Positions 13,601 through 28,600 of a stretch of DNA of 62,000 nt are shown here, in pieces (position 1 is the first letter of the stretch; each line of letters starts with the position of its first letter). Made by a program: the position numbers and the translations under genes. The notes under the pieces were generated by a model. It did not search any database and was not told where the DNA came from. It was given only the letters and a program-made list of their open reading frames with translations. The stretch comes from Branchiostoma floridae (lineage: Eukaryota > Chordata > Leptocardii > Amphioxiformes > Branchiostomatidae). The stretch is taken from contig NC_049992.1 in assembly GCF_000003815.2 (NCBI RefSeq), forward strand, positions 20,966,698-21,028,697, written 5' to 3'.

Positions 13601-16600
13601 CAGGGTGTTTTTGTTTGTTGAACCTATTGCCTAGTGTGCGGATGGACATGGTCATGGTTCCGCTTCGGCTGGAACTGCACGGGATTGTCAAAATCTTCAG
13701 CCAAAAGATAATCGACATCATGATCTGGCATTATGAGACGTCCCCAGTCATCAAAAATATCTTCAATACGGGCCTTCCGGAGCCAGACCTTACACCGCCC
13801 AAGTTTAGAAAGTTCAAACTGCAGGTATGTTACGATTAACTAATATCTTAACTTTATGAATAACATTTACAAACATTATCATGGGTTACTTCCGTCAGGC
13901 ACATAACTGTCCCCATCCGTTCAACAGCAACAATACTTTCGACCATTGAAAGACGTACTGTGTGGAAAAATACGCCTTTATTTGTTGTCAATTTCAGAGC
14001 CGGAAAGCTAATTCTAGAAGATCAGAGGTCACCTCCCACTGTGACGTCCAGCAGCTTCCCGGACGTGACGTCGTGGAACCTGCCTTCCAGCTGGCGGTGG
14101 CCGCAGAGGATGACGTCAGTCAGGTAAAGCTGACTTATGACGTAGGAACCTACAGAGGAGGGAGTGACGTAGTGAAGGGTGAAGACCTCGGAGGACCATC
14201 AAACATCATCGTTCGGGTAAGCGTAAGATGTCCTTAGTATAAGTAGTACCCTTTATTTCCGTACACAGTTGTAGAGCACTCATCAACAAGATTTCGGTCA
14301 GCCCTCTGACCATTCTTAACTTAAGTTGTTGACACAAAGCCTATACCGCGTAACCTGCACAATGTTTGACGTCACTATGGGTGAAAGGTGCCCGGAAGTC
14401 GGTATGGGCCCCCGTCTCTGCCGTGAGGAATGGTTGATATACTCGAGTACAGATGGCCACTTTATAAAATGTGACGGAGACTTCTTAGCTATAGGTTGTA
14501 GAGCTTTTTGTTGAGGCCACCCAACTCGACGTGTATACCTTACAATCCATCTATGCTATAAGTTGTTATCATAACATGACCTGCTGCCTTAGTTCCAAGG
14601 TTTAGGTGCTGGTTCCTTGTACCCATATTTCAACCTCGCATATTTTGCTCAGTGAACGTTTCAGTGTGATCGACGGCAACCTTGAATGGTCGCTTTAAAG
14701 TTTTCTAGTATCTGAAATTTTGATGTTCATGCATAAACCAATATTCCCAAATACCCTGATTATGTGATAGATCATATTCATCTACCAATAACAACCATAG
14801 GAAAGTACAGAGAGTGTGACATGTTGACTCATATCATCATCTTGTTTTTTATATTCTGCCTTAGTACTGATGCATGGTATTTTTTAATCCGTCTTTTTAG
14901 TCAATGAAAGGAGGCGTTCCACTGTACTTCACGGTCACCGCTGAAAACTCAGGTGGAGGAGACGCCAGGGTGACATGTGAGCTACCCACCTATGACGTCA
15001 CCTTACCTGGAGGGCGTGTCACTCCGGACTTCCTCACCACAAGTCATCCCAACATCCTCCGCGCGTCAGCTGTGGCTTTTGATGATTCGAAAATCATTCA
15101 GAAATTGGTAACATTTTAAGCTGATGCTGCAAAATTTTCTATCAAGTACCACTCTTTGACCATATAACCAAACTGAACAAACCCTACTCCTACTTTAGAC
15201 AAGCTAATTTTCATTGGTCTTAAAGGGCATTCCACTAAAAAAGCGTGTGTTTGTTTTTCTGATAAATAATATTTTTGGGGTACAAATGCACCCGACTTTT
15301 CGACAATAATCCTTTTCTAAATTTGCTTGCATTGTTACAACGTGACATATCAACGTGACATATCATGTATTGATACATCTTGCACAGGCGGCTGTTGGTT
15401 ATGGCAGGAAGGTCTACGGTGATCAGGTCGTAACATGGCATGACGTCAATACGACAACAAACACGATTACCACAGGACACCCCCCGACTGCTTTGGAACG
15501 TTTTACAGGTACAGTGTCTTTATCTATGTTTTTGATAAAAAGATATGCTTATTTTTAAGCCTTTAAATTTTGACGTGGATTGTTCTTGGTACATTCTAGG
15601 TCCATCCGTACGCAATCATGATGTCCGGCTATTGTTTTGTCGGTTTTATATATATATATTTTTTTTTTTTGGGGGGGGGGGTATGTATTTTCAAAGGGTC
15701 GAGGCTTGGAAAAGTGATATCGGCCCCTGTTGAGACTTCAAGGGTTGATGTCCCGGAGCAGTGTGCCTCGGAGTGCCTAAAGCTTCCCCCGTCAAAGTGT
15801 CTCAGCTTCAACTATGACTACGGACACAATGACTGCGAACTGCTGGAGGAGATAGAGGGACACGGTGTGGAGATGCATGAGGTACGTACATTACAGAGAG
15901 GGAACAAGGATAGACGGGGGAATATGCAACAATAAGGAACATATTTGGACGAATTTCATATCACTTATTACTATTTAGTGCACCCGGTACGTGGGGCTCC
16001 ATTCCTCCCGGTTATGTCTTGTCCCGGAAAGCTACACAGAGAACACAAACTTTGTAATGGTTTGACTGAATATTAGAGGTACACGTTTCTACTTTAACTT
16101 TACACTGGACAAATCAATTATCTAATCATCATACAATGCTCATCTTTGCCAGGTCGGCCATTTCCACAATTTCGAGCGGCTCGGAGTCGGCCATGCTGTG
16201 GAGTTCCGGCACGAGAATCTACAGCTGCATCATAATGAGCTCCACTACTTTAACTTCTTCCTCAAGAATACGCTGGGTGCAGTTTTCACTTGGTTATAAT
16301 TCGTTAAAAAAAGTGCATATAGGAAACGCGGGAGGTCTAACAGTATTTGGAAAAAAGCCGTAGGGATAACAAACATTTTTTTTTCGAATGATAAAAACAT
16401 CTTATCCTTCCAGGCCTGCTGGCCTTATACGTTGATATCATATACATAAAAGCAAGCAATAGTTCTTCCAAACTTGTAAATCTTTTTCGTCTCTTTTTTT
16501 GCAGTCCGTGGAAGTTTGTAGGCTCTTCAAGATGGATGTTTGTTCTTTTCATTAACAAATTTACATCGTCCTCTACAGTTTAGCCAGCTTTATATAAATG

Positions 16601-19600
16601 ATACATGTTTTTTTTATAAGCACTGTGCACTTATGGGAACGATTATGGAAGTTCAACACACAGTTGTATGGTCCCTTTGGTATCTGAACTTGCATGCATT
16701 GCTGCCGATGTGTTCTTAAGGCTAGACAACTGGAGACAGACATCGTATAGTATGGAGACGGTGTACGAGGGGTGATCAATAAGTCCTCGGCCTCACGCAG
16801 AAAGAACAAGCACAACTCAGATTTTCAGGCACAACTTCGTATTTTTAAGACTTTTATCAATATCCTCCAAATTTCCAATCATTGGAGTCATTACTTCCAG
16901 GCATTCGTTTTTTTTTCTAAATTAGAAGGTAAGTGGCGAGAAAAAGAAAGGTGAAGTGTGATCAGACAATTTGACCCGTACACCTCAGGTTGCCGATCAA
17001 TTGTACACTTTTTTCGTTATCCCTTACCTAACGTTACTGGGTGTCGCCTGCAACATAATGATCATAATAATTTGAATTTTGGTACACATTTATATAAGAC
17101 TTTATACATATACGTGGGATTATCAATAAGTCATCGGTTCTACCGAGAAATAATAAGCACAGCTCATATTTCGAAGTATAGATGTCAAGTATAAAGTCTT
17201 ATATAAATATGTACCAAAATTCAAATTATCGTGATGATTACTTTGCAGGCGACACCCAGTAACGTTAGGTGAGGGAGAAGGAAAAAAACGTGGACAATTG
17301 ACCTGACCTGAGTGTGCGGGTCAATTTGTGCTGCTGGAAGTTAGAAACCTAATTCTTTTTGCTTGAAATAGGAATAGAATCATTATCAAACATTTTGACA
17401 ATGTATTTTGTTAATTTACGGCATGTGGAACTCGGCCCACACATGTCTGATCACAATTCACTCCACTTTTATCTCGCCACTTACCTTCTAATTTAGAAAA
17501 AACGAATGATTGGAAAGTAATAACTCCAATGATTTGAAATTTGGTGGGTATTGATAACAGACTTCATACTATGAAGTTGTGCCTGAAAATCTGAGCTGTG
17601 CTTGTTCTTTCTTTGTGTGGCCGAGGACTTATTGATCACTCCTCGTAGACTTATTTTCAATTCTAAATTACAAACTCACCACCAGGTTACGCCAACACGC
17701 TGACGTCCCCCGGAGTTCTGACTGACTTCACCCCTCCGAGCCCAGGCCCGCTGGAGAACGTCATCATGGACGTACTGATGACAGAGGACTGTGGGGACTT
17801 TGTTCTGGATCACTGGGAGCGTGCACGGTGTGTGGAGCAAACGCCTCTACAGAACCACAGGTATAATTGCCAAAATGTTTTAGTTCAGATTCTATTAGAC
17901 TAACTACTGAAATAAAACGGAGAAGCATACTGACACAGATAAAGGAATATAACATCTTATCAGACAAACAATTTTAGGTTAGATTAATTCAAAGATTGAA
18001 CACTTTAAAGAGTTTGTTGTGTCACCAGGTGGATAGTAGACGGAGAAGGTTCCCGCACTGTGTTTAATGGACACGAGCCACTGGTGGACATGCGGTACAC
18101 ACGCGCTAACAGATATGTGTCAGGTACGTCAGCAGAGCCGTTCTTCTTATATAAACATCACATTGTCGCAGCTTTTACACTTTTTCATTAAAACCAGTAA
18201 AACAATTCAGGCAAGTCTGGAAGACATCACACATTTAACTTAAACTTGCAACTCCTGAACTACATGTGGCATTATAATGTACTCTTTTAAATACTGTAAA
18301 TGTATTTAAGTTCGCGGGGATTTAATTTCGCGGTAGCCGGAAAAAGGACTTTTCGCGGTGGATTTAAGTTCGCGGTAACACCGTACACTGCAATCTAATA
18401 TCATAAGAGAAAAATGTTCGCGGTGGTTTTAAATTCGCGGTGAAGTGGTCACCGCGAAAACCGCGAACATTAATCCACCGCGAACATTTCTTCATTTACA
18501 GTACACTATAAGTACACATTTTAAGCCAGTAGTAGGTGAAGGTAATAACTGCGTTAAGCCTATTTTTCATGGAAAAAATCTAACCCTTTTAAAACTTTTC
18601 TACTGCAGCGAATTGGGATGGTTTTCATGATAATGAAACCGGTATTCATGGTTACTCGTGGACCGTGGGAACAACTCCATGCCAAGAAGATGTCCATCCT
18701 CACATAGACCCGCATGCGCACCTGTTCGATGTGTCCGAATGGACGCACGAAGGCATAGCAAGTCCTCTCTTTTTGGAAGGTAATTTACTCACTTGCACTT
18801 GTTGAGGTCTCCAAAATCATCTGACAGGTTTGTGCATGCGCCACCGGTTCTTCGTCTTCTTGCCATCCTGTGCTTTTTCTGGGATTGGCTCTTGTCACGA
18901 GTTAAACAAGATATCGATGAACGGTAACCATCGTAAAATATACCTGGGCAGTCGTTTATTACACACCCTTATGATGTATCTTATTTTCCATCTAAGCTGC
19001 GACATTGTCTCAATTAATATGTACTACCTTCGCCTAATACAGAGCACTGCTATTAGTTTGAATATTCCTGACATGATCCTGAATATTCATGTACATTGCA
19101 AAGTGATGCATGCCCCGGAATATTATTATATTTCAACCATATCATAGGTATGGTGAAATATATTGTATTGGTAATGTTTCTTCTTCTTTCTTTCTTCTTT
19201 CTCCTGTCAAATTTTCAAAGTGATTCATCTCCGCCGTTCCTGGACCGAATGACTTGAAATTTGGCACCAAGTGGGCCAATACCCTCGTGACTTTTTTCAT
19301 TTTTTTTTCATATCTGTCTCTAAAATGACTTTATTAAGACTTTTTGGTCATCTTAAAACAAAAAGTGTATATTTTGGCCCCCTGTACCCTGGTATTATAA
19401 TTAAATGAGCTGAAATTTGGCACAGATGTGCCTTGATAATTCCCTCGAATAAATTCAATGTCACTTTTGCAATTTTTTGGTAATTTATTAACCAAAAAAA
19501 GACGATTTTGGCTCCTGTACCCTGGTTTTAGAACCGGATGACCTGAAATTTAGTATAGATGTGCCCTAGACGTATGCGCACATGGATTCATTAACACTTG

Positions 19601-22600
19601 AGGCATACAGTACAACAAAATGCTTAATTTTGCGATTATTTGGCCATTCTATGACCAAAAACGTACATTTTGGCTACGGTACACTGGTTTTAAAACCAAA
19701 TGACCTAAATTTTGGTAAAAGGGTGCACTAGATTTTTATTCAAATGAAACATGTATAATTTTTGGCATAAACCACTTTAAAATGATATATTTGGTTTTTT
19801 TTTGTCATTTTCCAATAGCCAGAGAAAAAATGCAGATTGCACCTACTGGCCTGTATGTCTAGCTAATCTAATTAGATAGATAACCAATCACTTAGCCTGA
19901 ATCTATATCCTAAGGGGGGGGCAGCCAATCAGCGAGCCGTGTGTCATCTGGAAGAGTCCATTCTTACACGGAGCGTTTCATTTTAAAAAATCATTATTGG
20001 ACTGGTGGAGTCTTGAGCGGGTGTATTTTTGGACTGGTCTATTTTGCAATTTTACAGAAGGTGTGTTGGAAGAGTCCATTCGGGGGGATGTTTAAAAATC
20101 CATTTTTTTTAACTTTAGTGATTATGTCAAAGTCATATTCACGACTTACACACTTCCCATAATTCACAGCGCCAGGGTTACGGATACCGTGACCCGTGAG
20201 GTCATCTGGCAAAACAACTAACAGCTATAGTGGTGACGTGCTGCCTAGTTTATACTTCTTACCATAAAACTTGTAAAATTCTCAGCTCTAATGATAGTAG
20301 TACTACTTTGTCGGACAACTCATTAGTTATATGGTTTGCTGCCGTCGTACTGAAGGTTTTAGCTGGTTCCACCCTGGTTTCGCCCCCTGGGCAACGGTGG
20401 TAACATCCATATCCGTAACCCTGGCGCTGTGAATTATGGGAAGTGTGCAAGTCGTAAATTTCAGCGGATGTATTTTCGGACTGCTCTACTTCACATGGAA
20501 GAGTGCATTTTTGCACACGGAAGGGGGATTTTTTTCAACTTCAGTTTTAGACGGGTGATGATTCAAAATTCAATTTTTAGTGGAAGTGTTTTTAGACTGG
20601 TCTATTATACCTTTTTCATGCACTGGGAACTTTTTTGCTAAATTCAATTTTGGATTTGGTTTCTTATTCAAGAGGCCAAGGTTTCAGTGGGAGTATTTCT
20701 GGTCTATTGTGCAAATTCAAATAGGGTGCACTGGAGTCCATTCTTGAAGGGGGGGATTTTGTAAGATTCATTTTTTGGTTAAACCGTCATTACTAAAAGT
20801 GATTTATCAAATGGGTGATTTTGAAATAGTCTATTGTTGCATGGGGAGGGAGGTGGCTGAAATATGCTGTATTTGCTCTCAAGCAAATGTCGGCCTTTCT
20901 AGTTCTGAAGTGTTTTTGAACCAAAATTTATCATTTCTTATTATCTGCAACATCAATAGTATCAATCAATGAAAATTTTCACCACCTGCACACCTTTCTG
21001 ATGTTAACGTTATTGAACATGACGTGACGTCATGACAGGTATGGTCACAATTGAAAAAAGCTAGCTGTCTCTTGGAAAGAATTAAGAGCCAGAGGTACGA
21101 TTTTTGATGGTTCTGTGTTTAATAACATCAGAAGTATGCATAGTTCGTGCAAAAGTCTATGTGATTAAACAATATTGGATACATGTGTACGTAATTTCGG
21201 CATTTAAAAAATGGTGTCGTAGGAGTCAAATTTGATTTCACAGGTAAATACAATGCCAACAGAACTGACAAACATCATATATCCTACTTTAGATGGGAAG
21301 TATCACGTTACGGTCCGAGCTATCAACAGCGTTGAGTTCGGCGGTGCCATGGCAACGACAGTGTGCCACACCACGCCCTACGTCATAGACAACACTCCGC
21401 CATTTGTTCATCACGTTCACAGTGTGCGATATGATGATGACGTCATTTCTGCAGAGTATAATGTCAGGTACGGAGTACATTACAGGACAGTCTAGATCAC
21501 TTGTTACTCTCGATGACATGCCTAAGGCAAGTTAAACCCTTATGGATTACAATCATGAAGACTGTGATGCTAAAGTAAGCACCAGAACGCTCGTTGTTCG
21601 ACTGCACTTTTGAAAGAATATGAATAATTGATGGAAACATTTACTTTTAAACAAAATAGTAGCGTCTCTTTTTTTTACAGCTGTAACATTCATTATCAGT
21701 GTCCTTTGCCGCAATATATGAAATGCAATTATTATAACTTGAACTGTGGTACAGTTGTTTCAATTATTACCATGTTCTTTCTTTATACAGTGATCCCCTT
21801 TCTGACATCCAGGAGATTGATTTTGGACTAGGGCGGAGCAAACGTGACGTACACATGATGGACTGGTATCGCCATGGCAACACAACACACACGTCTGTCA
21901 ACTTCCACATACCTGATGGGGTACCGGCATGGGTCAAAGTTCGGGCAATTAACAACGGTATGGTGTTCTCTGTATCTATATGTCCTTCTGCCTAATTCAT
22001 TACATGATATCTAGAATAAATCATATGTAAATTGCATTTTTTTATTCTGCACTAGCGATAGCGGAACTTGGTTGAATATCTTCTGATGCTTTCAGATTGT
22101 AAAATAATAAGTGTTCTCAGTGCATAAGGAGATGGTTTGTTTGTTAAACCTTTATTCATTAATGAGAAGGTCAAATTGACCAGCAGATCGCTTTTCATGG
22201 AGGTCATGATGGAGGTAAGGGTCAGACAGAATATAACAGAGATACAAATTACATTGAGTAATAATAAATCTATCAACCTATATCTTTACGCATACATGGT
22301 ACAAAACATGTATTTGTAGTGATACTGTGTAAACTTAATGCTGATATCATTGTTTTACGGGACCACATGGAAAGGGTCCACATGATAGTCTTTCGAGACA
22401 TATTTGTAAGACTCTTTAGTTCATCTAAGATGTGTCAAATACCTGTACCTGTAAATACTACAAAAGTAACTTCTTCTCATACCAGTGGACTTACGGGAGG
22501 TGGGTCATGCCGAGTACCCACTGCTGGTGGACACGACTCCGCCTGTAGCCGGGACCCTGTATGATGGTAGTGTTCACGGTCATGACCTGAACTTCACCTC

Positions 22601-25600
22601 GGACCCCAACACGATATGTGCCAACTGGAAGGACTTCCATGATGAGCACAGTGGTCTGAGTAAGGAATACATTTTGTACAACCTGTACTTTAGTTACATT
22701 TTACATGATAGAGTTACGTTTCAATTATCATTAATTAGTTCGACAGTGATTTCTAACACCAGAAATTGTACCACAGTTTTCGACTGATCAACTACAGTAT
22801 TGGTCAAGGAATGGAAAATTCACTACTTCTGTGACGTGACTTTTGGAACATATCACACGTGACTCATAAGCAGTGGATTATAAGTTTCAGGAACACTATA
22901 TCGATCTCCACCCCTGCTTAGGAGTTGTTGTAAAGATCTGATGTAGATGGCTTCCACAGAAACATTGGATTGTTTATCCCATGACAAAGCCTGTAGTCTG
23001 TTAGTCAAAAAGTCCAGATATTGTGTTGGGAACTACAGGTAAACTTTATCCAAAATGACTTCTTTCAGCACAGATGGACCCTCAAGCTAAATATCCAACA
23101 TATCAAGAATTGATTACAGCAATCTATCATTTATAAGAAAAGTGTATTTTACTGAAAACAAAATCCTCCCTTGATATCCAGGTCACTACCTGTGGGGAGT
23201 AGGTACGGTACCTGGAACAGACGATGTGGTTCCTCTGACTGACTACCCTCACACGGCATCGCAGGCATGCGCAGACGTTCAACTAAGTCACAACAGAACC
23301 TATTTCTCCATACTTGTAGCAGTCAACAATGGGCACCAACATCTGAACGTGACAGCGTGGTCAGATGGAAGTAAATATTTCCTATCAAATGTTAGAAATA
23401 CATGTTCAAGATCAAAACTAACGGACTCTGACTTGTAGACAGTTCTTTTTTAGACCGTACTCTGTGCATGCCCAGACTTTGTCGGTCGATTTGCATAGTA
23501 ATGTCAGGGGCTGCATCAGAGGCCTTCACCTTCCACCTTGCGCATGTAACGTTTGTTCACCTTTATCCATGGGTAACCTATATCCGTTGTTATGTCAAGT
23601 CGATAGACAGTAGTTTCAAATTGTTCTATTTTCAAAATATTGCAGTCTGAAACCACCATCTGTCGACTTGATACCCCTAAATACATTGTTCTTAAAAAGA
23701 ACGTATAAAGGTTACCCTATGAATAAAGATGAACTAGCGTTACATGTATTGTTTAAACTTGCTTATCATGAATATATGTGTGGAAACCTTACAGTTCTGT
23801 TTGCACTGTTTTTGACGAAGGTGTTGGGAATAAAAGCACGATTGAAAAGGGGGTGGGGCTTCAGGAGCGGTCCACTCGGAAGTCATCACACCTCCCTTCC
23901 GAGAACAAAATTGAATACTTCATTCGTTATTGGAGATAATTTGCTATCAAACGTTTTTAAAAATAGCAGCAATGACCTGGTCAACTAAATATCTCTCATA
24001 TAAGGCATGACCCTTTTCAGCAAACTAATTTTCACCACACGATCAAACTGTTTACTATAACTTCTGTTTTGAAGCAACGGTTGAATTGCCTAAATCATTT
24101 CTATCAAAGACACAAACGGTAAAAAAATAGTGACATGCTTTGTTTCCATAGTCCTGTTTGACGCAACCCCACCGGTGGAAGGGACCTTACGTGACGGTTT
24201 GGAGCCAGACTCGGACTTGGCGTTCTCGTCCGAACCTTCCACCGTGTCCGCCAACTGGGCCGGCTACAGCGACTTGGAGTCAGGGATCGGGGACTACGCC
24301 GTCACGGTGCAAAGAACATCTTCCATTGATGGTGCGAACTTTGAGTACAATTGAATACTTGTATATTCAGCATGTTGACGCTGCGTATTCATGTTTACAT
24401 ATAGCGTTACTAGAGTTAAACTACTGGTTAACGAGGGTTTAACATCAATGCGTATGAACACAAGAACTTGAGGGATTTTCTTGTTTTGCAAAAAATTGTG
24501 CTCTTTTTTTCATTAAAGCAAAAGAACGTAAAATAGTTATTTATTGCTTCCTCTGAAAGCTAATCAACATACATCAAGAAAACTGCTATGACTCCTTGTC
24601 ATACATATCGTGCTGATATCATTGTCAAGTTATTTGGAGTAATAATATCAGATGTGAACGATGCTAATCAGGGTCTACATCGCAAATGACACTATAACTG
24701 CATTTATGTACAGACTGTGCCGAGATGAACATTTATACATAGATGTATAATACATTTTAGCACGATTGTTGGACACTGCAGATCTGCTTTAATTTTCCTA
24801 TACAAATCCTAGTCTATATTAGGTATTTAATGTTGACCTTCGATGTGACGTTTGTGTCCAACAGAAGAAAGAAACTCTGAACACCGTTAAGCAGAATTCT
24901 TTTTTAGCAGGAAACGGGACACCTTCTCCGGAAATCATTCACGACAAGACCTCAGTAGGCCCCGACACTACCCAAATCAACTGGCACAAATTCCACCTAC
25001 GTCACGGGGATCACGTGTCCGTCCAACTAGAGGCAACCAATCAGGCGATGGGTTCGACCATGACGTCATCTAATGGTTTCGTGCTCGACCTGACTAGGCC
25101 TGTGATGGTTCACTTGGGAGATGGGGCGGGGCCTGGAGAGGACAGAACATACTCGGTATCATGTTCAGTTTGTTCATATAAGTGTTACATATATTTCTGT
25201 AAATTGAAAACATCGTATCAGTGTAGAGAATACAGAATGTGTACATCCGTAATACTTTCATCAGGTTCGTACATTAAGTTGCGCTACCACCGCACTTGTG
25301 TGAAGCTTGCGTCACTGCGGGGTTCGTTCACTGTGTCACAGTTTTGTTCTCAGATTATTTATTAGATATTGCGTAATACGTAAAAGTATGACTCAGAAGA
25401 TAAACAAGAAGAAAATTCGTTCTTTAGCTCTGAAATTCGTTGAGTATCTTTCGAACCCCGCAGTGACGCAAGCTTGACACAAGTGCGGTGGGAGCGCACC
25501 TTAACTGAGTAAAGGCGCTCTTTTTACACAACCACAGCGGTACAATGACATTCAGTCAGAATTGCATTGATGAAGGTGACAGACGGTCACCAAAACGTCG

Positions 25601-28600
25601 GTTGAAATAAAGTTTTGCTTGTATTAAAAAAGTCCCTTTACTGAGAACGTGTACAATTCTGTTCCAGGCCGACGCGTCATGCATATCTGCCAACTGGATA
25701 TTCGAAGACACGGAGTCTGGAATAAAGAAGTATAAGATCTCGGTGTTTAGGAAGGTTGCTGGGACAAAGAGACAAATATATCCTGAAAGGTTTGTACGTT
25801 AACGTTCTAATATTAAATATAACCGCATTGTAACTTAAGTGCAATGTTTATTGCAGCTGGGCAGTGTCTATCATTATATGACAACTATCTATTCTTGCGT
25901 ACATATCCCCGTATACGTTTCGGACAGGATGCATGACAATTCTTGGCGTTTGCGACCGAATTGTTAGCAGCGTCACCACCACTGTGGAAGAAAAAGTGCC
26001 AATCAGAATTACGTGACAAAAGTGATCATCGAAAGAGCGACTTGTGATTTTACATAGATCCTGTAAAATCCTAGCGAACATCATTCAGTTGTAACAATAA
26101 TAAAAACAAAACTTTTAAGTCATTGTAGAGGTTCATCAGTCACGTAGGAATACAGTTGCTCCAAATTTTCTTCAAGCAATGGCTGTTTTTAAAGGTAAGA
26201 TACATACCTTCAATCTTTTAACGACTATCAGTCCATCATGTTTACAGAAAGTGACCAAGTCTCGCTAGAGAGTACGCAAGCCTGAACAAGCCTCGTACTC
26301 TCTCGTGAAACTTGGTCACAAATATTCGTAACATTCAAAATCTATTATGATAATCTAATACCAAAATATTCCCTGCTGTGTGTGGCCATTTTTCTTGCCG
26401 GGTACATTATAATCTAGATTTCTATTACAAACATAGAAATTTACTTCAAATCCTTCTGATTGGTCAACATCGTCTGGCTATATGATAATGCATTTAAATG
26501 CAGGGGACGAACAATTGAACTAAATGGTAAGGAGACTTTCTGGACATCACCAGCATCACTTAACCTGTTGGACGGTTCGCTGTACTCTGTGCGAGTCTCG
26601 GCCGTTAACGGTGCCGGAGCAACAACGGTGCACGAAACCAACGGTGTGATCATAGACACCAGTCCACCAGATGTGTGTGTATCTTAATCATTTGGTGTAT
26701 ACGGTGTACTGTTTAGAGATGGCGGAGTGATATATTTTCCATCTAAACAACACTGTGGTAATTAACTAATATTCTTGCAAGTACATAAAGCTGAAGGATA
26801 CAAGAATAAATGGTGGTAATAAAATGGATGACAATGGAATACTTCGTTCCCATAATTCAGTATTTTTAAAAACTTAATCAATTAAACATCGAGAGTCGTT
26901 CTAGTAACGCTAGTAGATGTATCGTTTATATACATATTGTTTGGGGTCCGCGTTGAGAATACAGATTAGATTGTGTAGTGCGTGACTAATCGTTACAATG
27001 TATATTACGTTACATAATCAGGGCTAGCTACAGCAGTAAGTCAACTGGTTTGTTACTCCTTTTTATTAACCGTAGACTTGATAACATCATTACTTTGATA
27101 TGGAATCACTAATGTACAGATGATTAATGTGAGGATCGGTGTGACATCCGGAGAGCCCGAGGAGCTAGAGGACGGCTATGCTCTCCACACAGACCTACAG
27201 GGCATACAGGCGTCCTGGATGGCTACTGACTTCGAGAGTGGTGTGGTGTCTTATTGGGTCTCTGTCGGGACGACACCAGGTTAGATATCTACTCATACAA
27301 AGTTTTATCCTTAGATGTGTTGGAGCTTCGCAAGCGCGTTCCTATACAGTGGTCAACGCGCATAGCTTTTACAAAATAATTATTGTACGTCAATGCCAAT
27401 TTAGAGAATAATAGTATAACGCAGTGCAGCTAATTCCTATGTTTATCAAAGTCCACCGTTCCTTTACCAGGTGACAGTGACGTCAGCGACTACCAAAGCC
27501 TTGGCTCCGGAAGAGACGGTTACATCGGCAACCTCAATCTTCAAGTTACAAACAAAACCACTAACTCGCCAATCTACTATCTAACGGTGAAGGCTAAAAA
27601 TGCAGCTGGGATCTTTTCAAGGAACATTACTTCAAGGTAATGTTTGAAACTGGAATTTAATCTTCATACCCCCAGTAAGCCAAAAGTTTTAAACTTCTTG
27701 GTATTGCATGCATCCTCCTAACGCCCGGTCCCCAACGGCATTACCCTATGGGGCCCTGCTATCCCATGCCCTATCTGTGGTTATCATGATTGTCGCCACA
27801 AACAAGCTGTCAACCAAGCAGAGAATAGGCCTTTCTTGGGCTTGTTGTTGTCGCAAGCTGTCTCGCAAAGGCCGCTGGGAAGCTATCAGCCAATCATGTT
27901 ACGTATTACCATGGCTTTGTCTGCTCACTATGCCTACGCCCGATCCCCAACGGCTGACTGCCCATATAAGGGCAAGCTCATTAATATTTACAAGTAGGGC
28001 GCTCCCTAACTGGTCTGATTGCACAAGAAAGCAGAGGTAACACAAGTCGTTTTGACACGACTGTGGCCCCTCTGCGTAGGTGAATGTATTGCATGTGGAA
28101 ATCTCGATCTGCAAAATGCAGTACAATATAGTTAAGTTACAGATACACCGTTCACAACGAAGGAGCACATTCATTCTCGGTATCTTAGGCAGCAATTGTA
28201 TTCACTTCTTGAGTTGTTGCGTTGATAAAATGCAGTGATTGATTATATGATAGAAAAGATTACAGCTTTTATTTTGATAACGCTGACGCCGTATACATTC
28301 TTCCGTTCAGCCCCATAAAAGTAGTCCGAGCTGACCAGGCCGGGACGGTGACTGACGGCTGGGAGGCGTGGTCTACAGTAGAGCATGCCATGGCTGTGGA
28401 TATCGACTATCAGAGGGATGTGTCAACTGTCACTGTCCGGGTAAAAAAATTTAGGAAAACATGTTGCAAAATATCGTTATCGGGCTGCGTCCTTTGCTGT
28501 CTTCTGTCGGACGGTTTCAATTTCTTGCCATAATTTCTTAATCTACGCTAGTGCGCAATGTGGCGATAGATGGTCCTCTATCAAAGGACTAAGATATAAG

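Larger units (their letters stand above)
18780..21292. other. Large repeat-filled intron (2.5 kb)
   Basis: Within it are a degenerate tandem array (about 19235-19760), a 315-bp inverted-repeat element (20141-20455) and a T-rich, G-rich tract (20460-20800) that repeats phrases such as ACTGGTCTATTNT. No exon or RNA gene was seen. Confidence 0.7.

Noticed and set aside
15600-15660. Alternative exon start at 15600 (GPSVRNHDVRLLF)
   Set aside because: In phase, but it has no donor before the T10-G11 run. The exon starting at 15697 keeps phase and gives the PAN-like Cys pattern.
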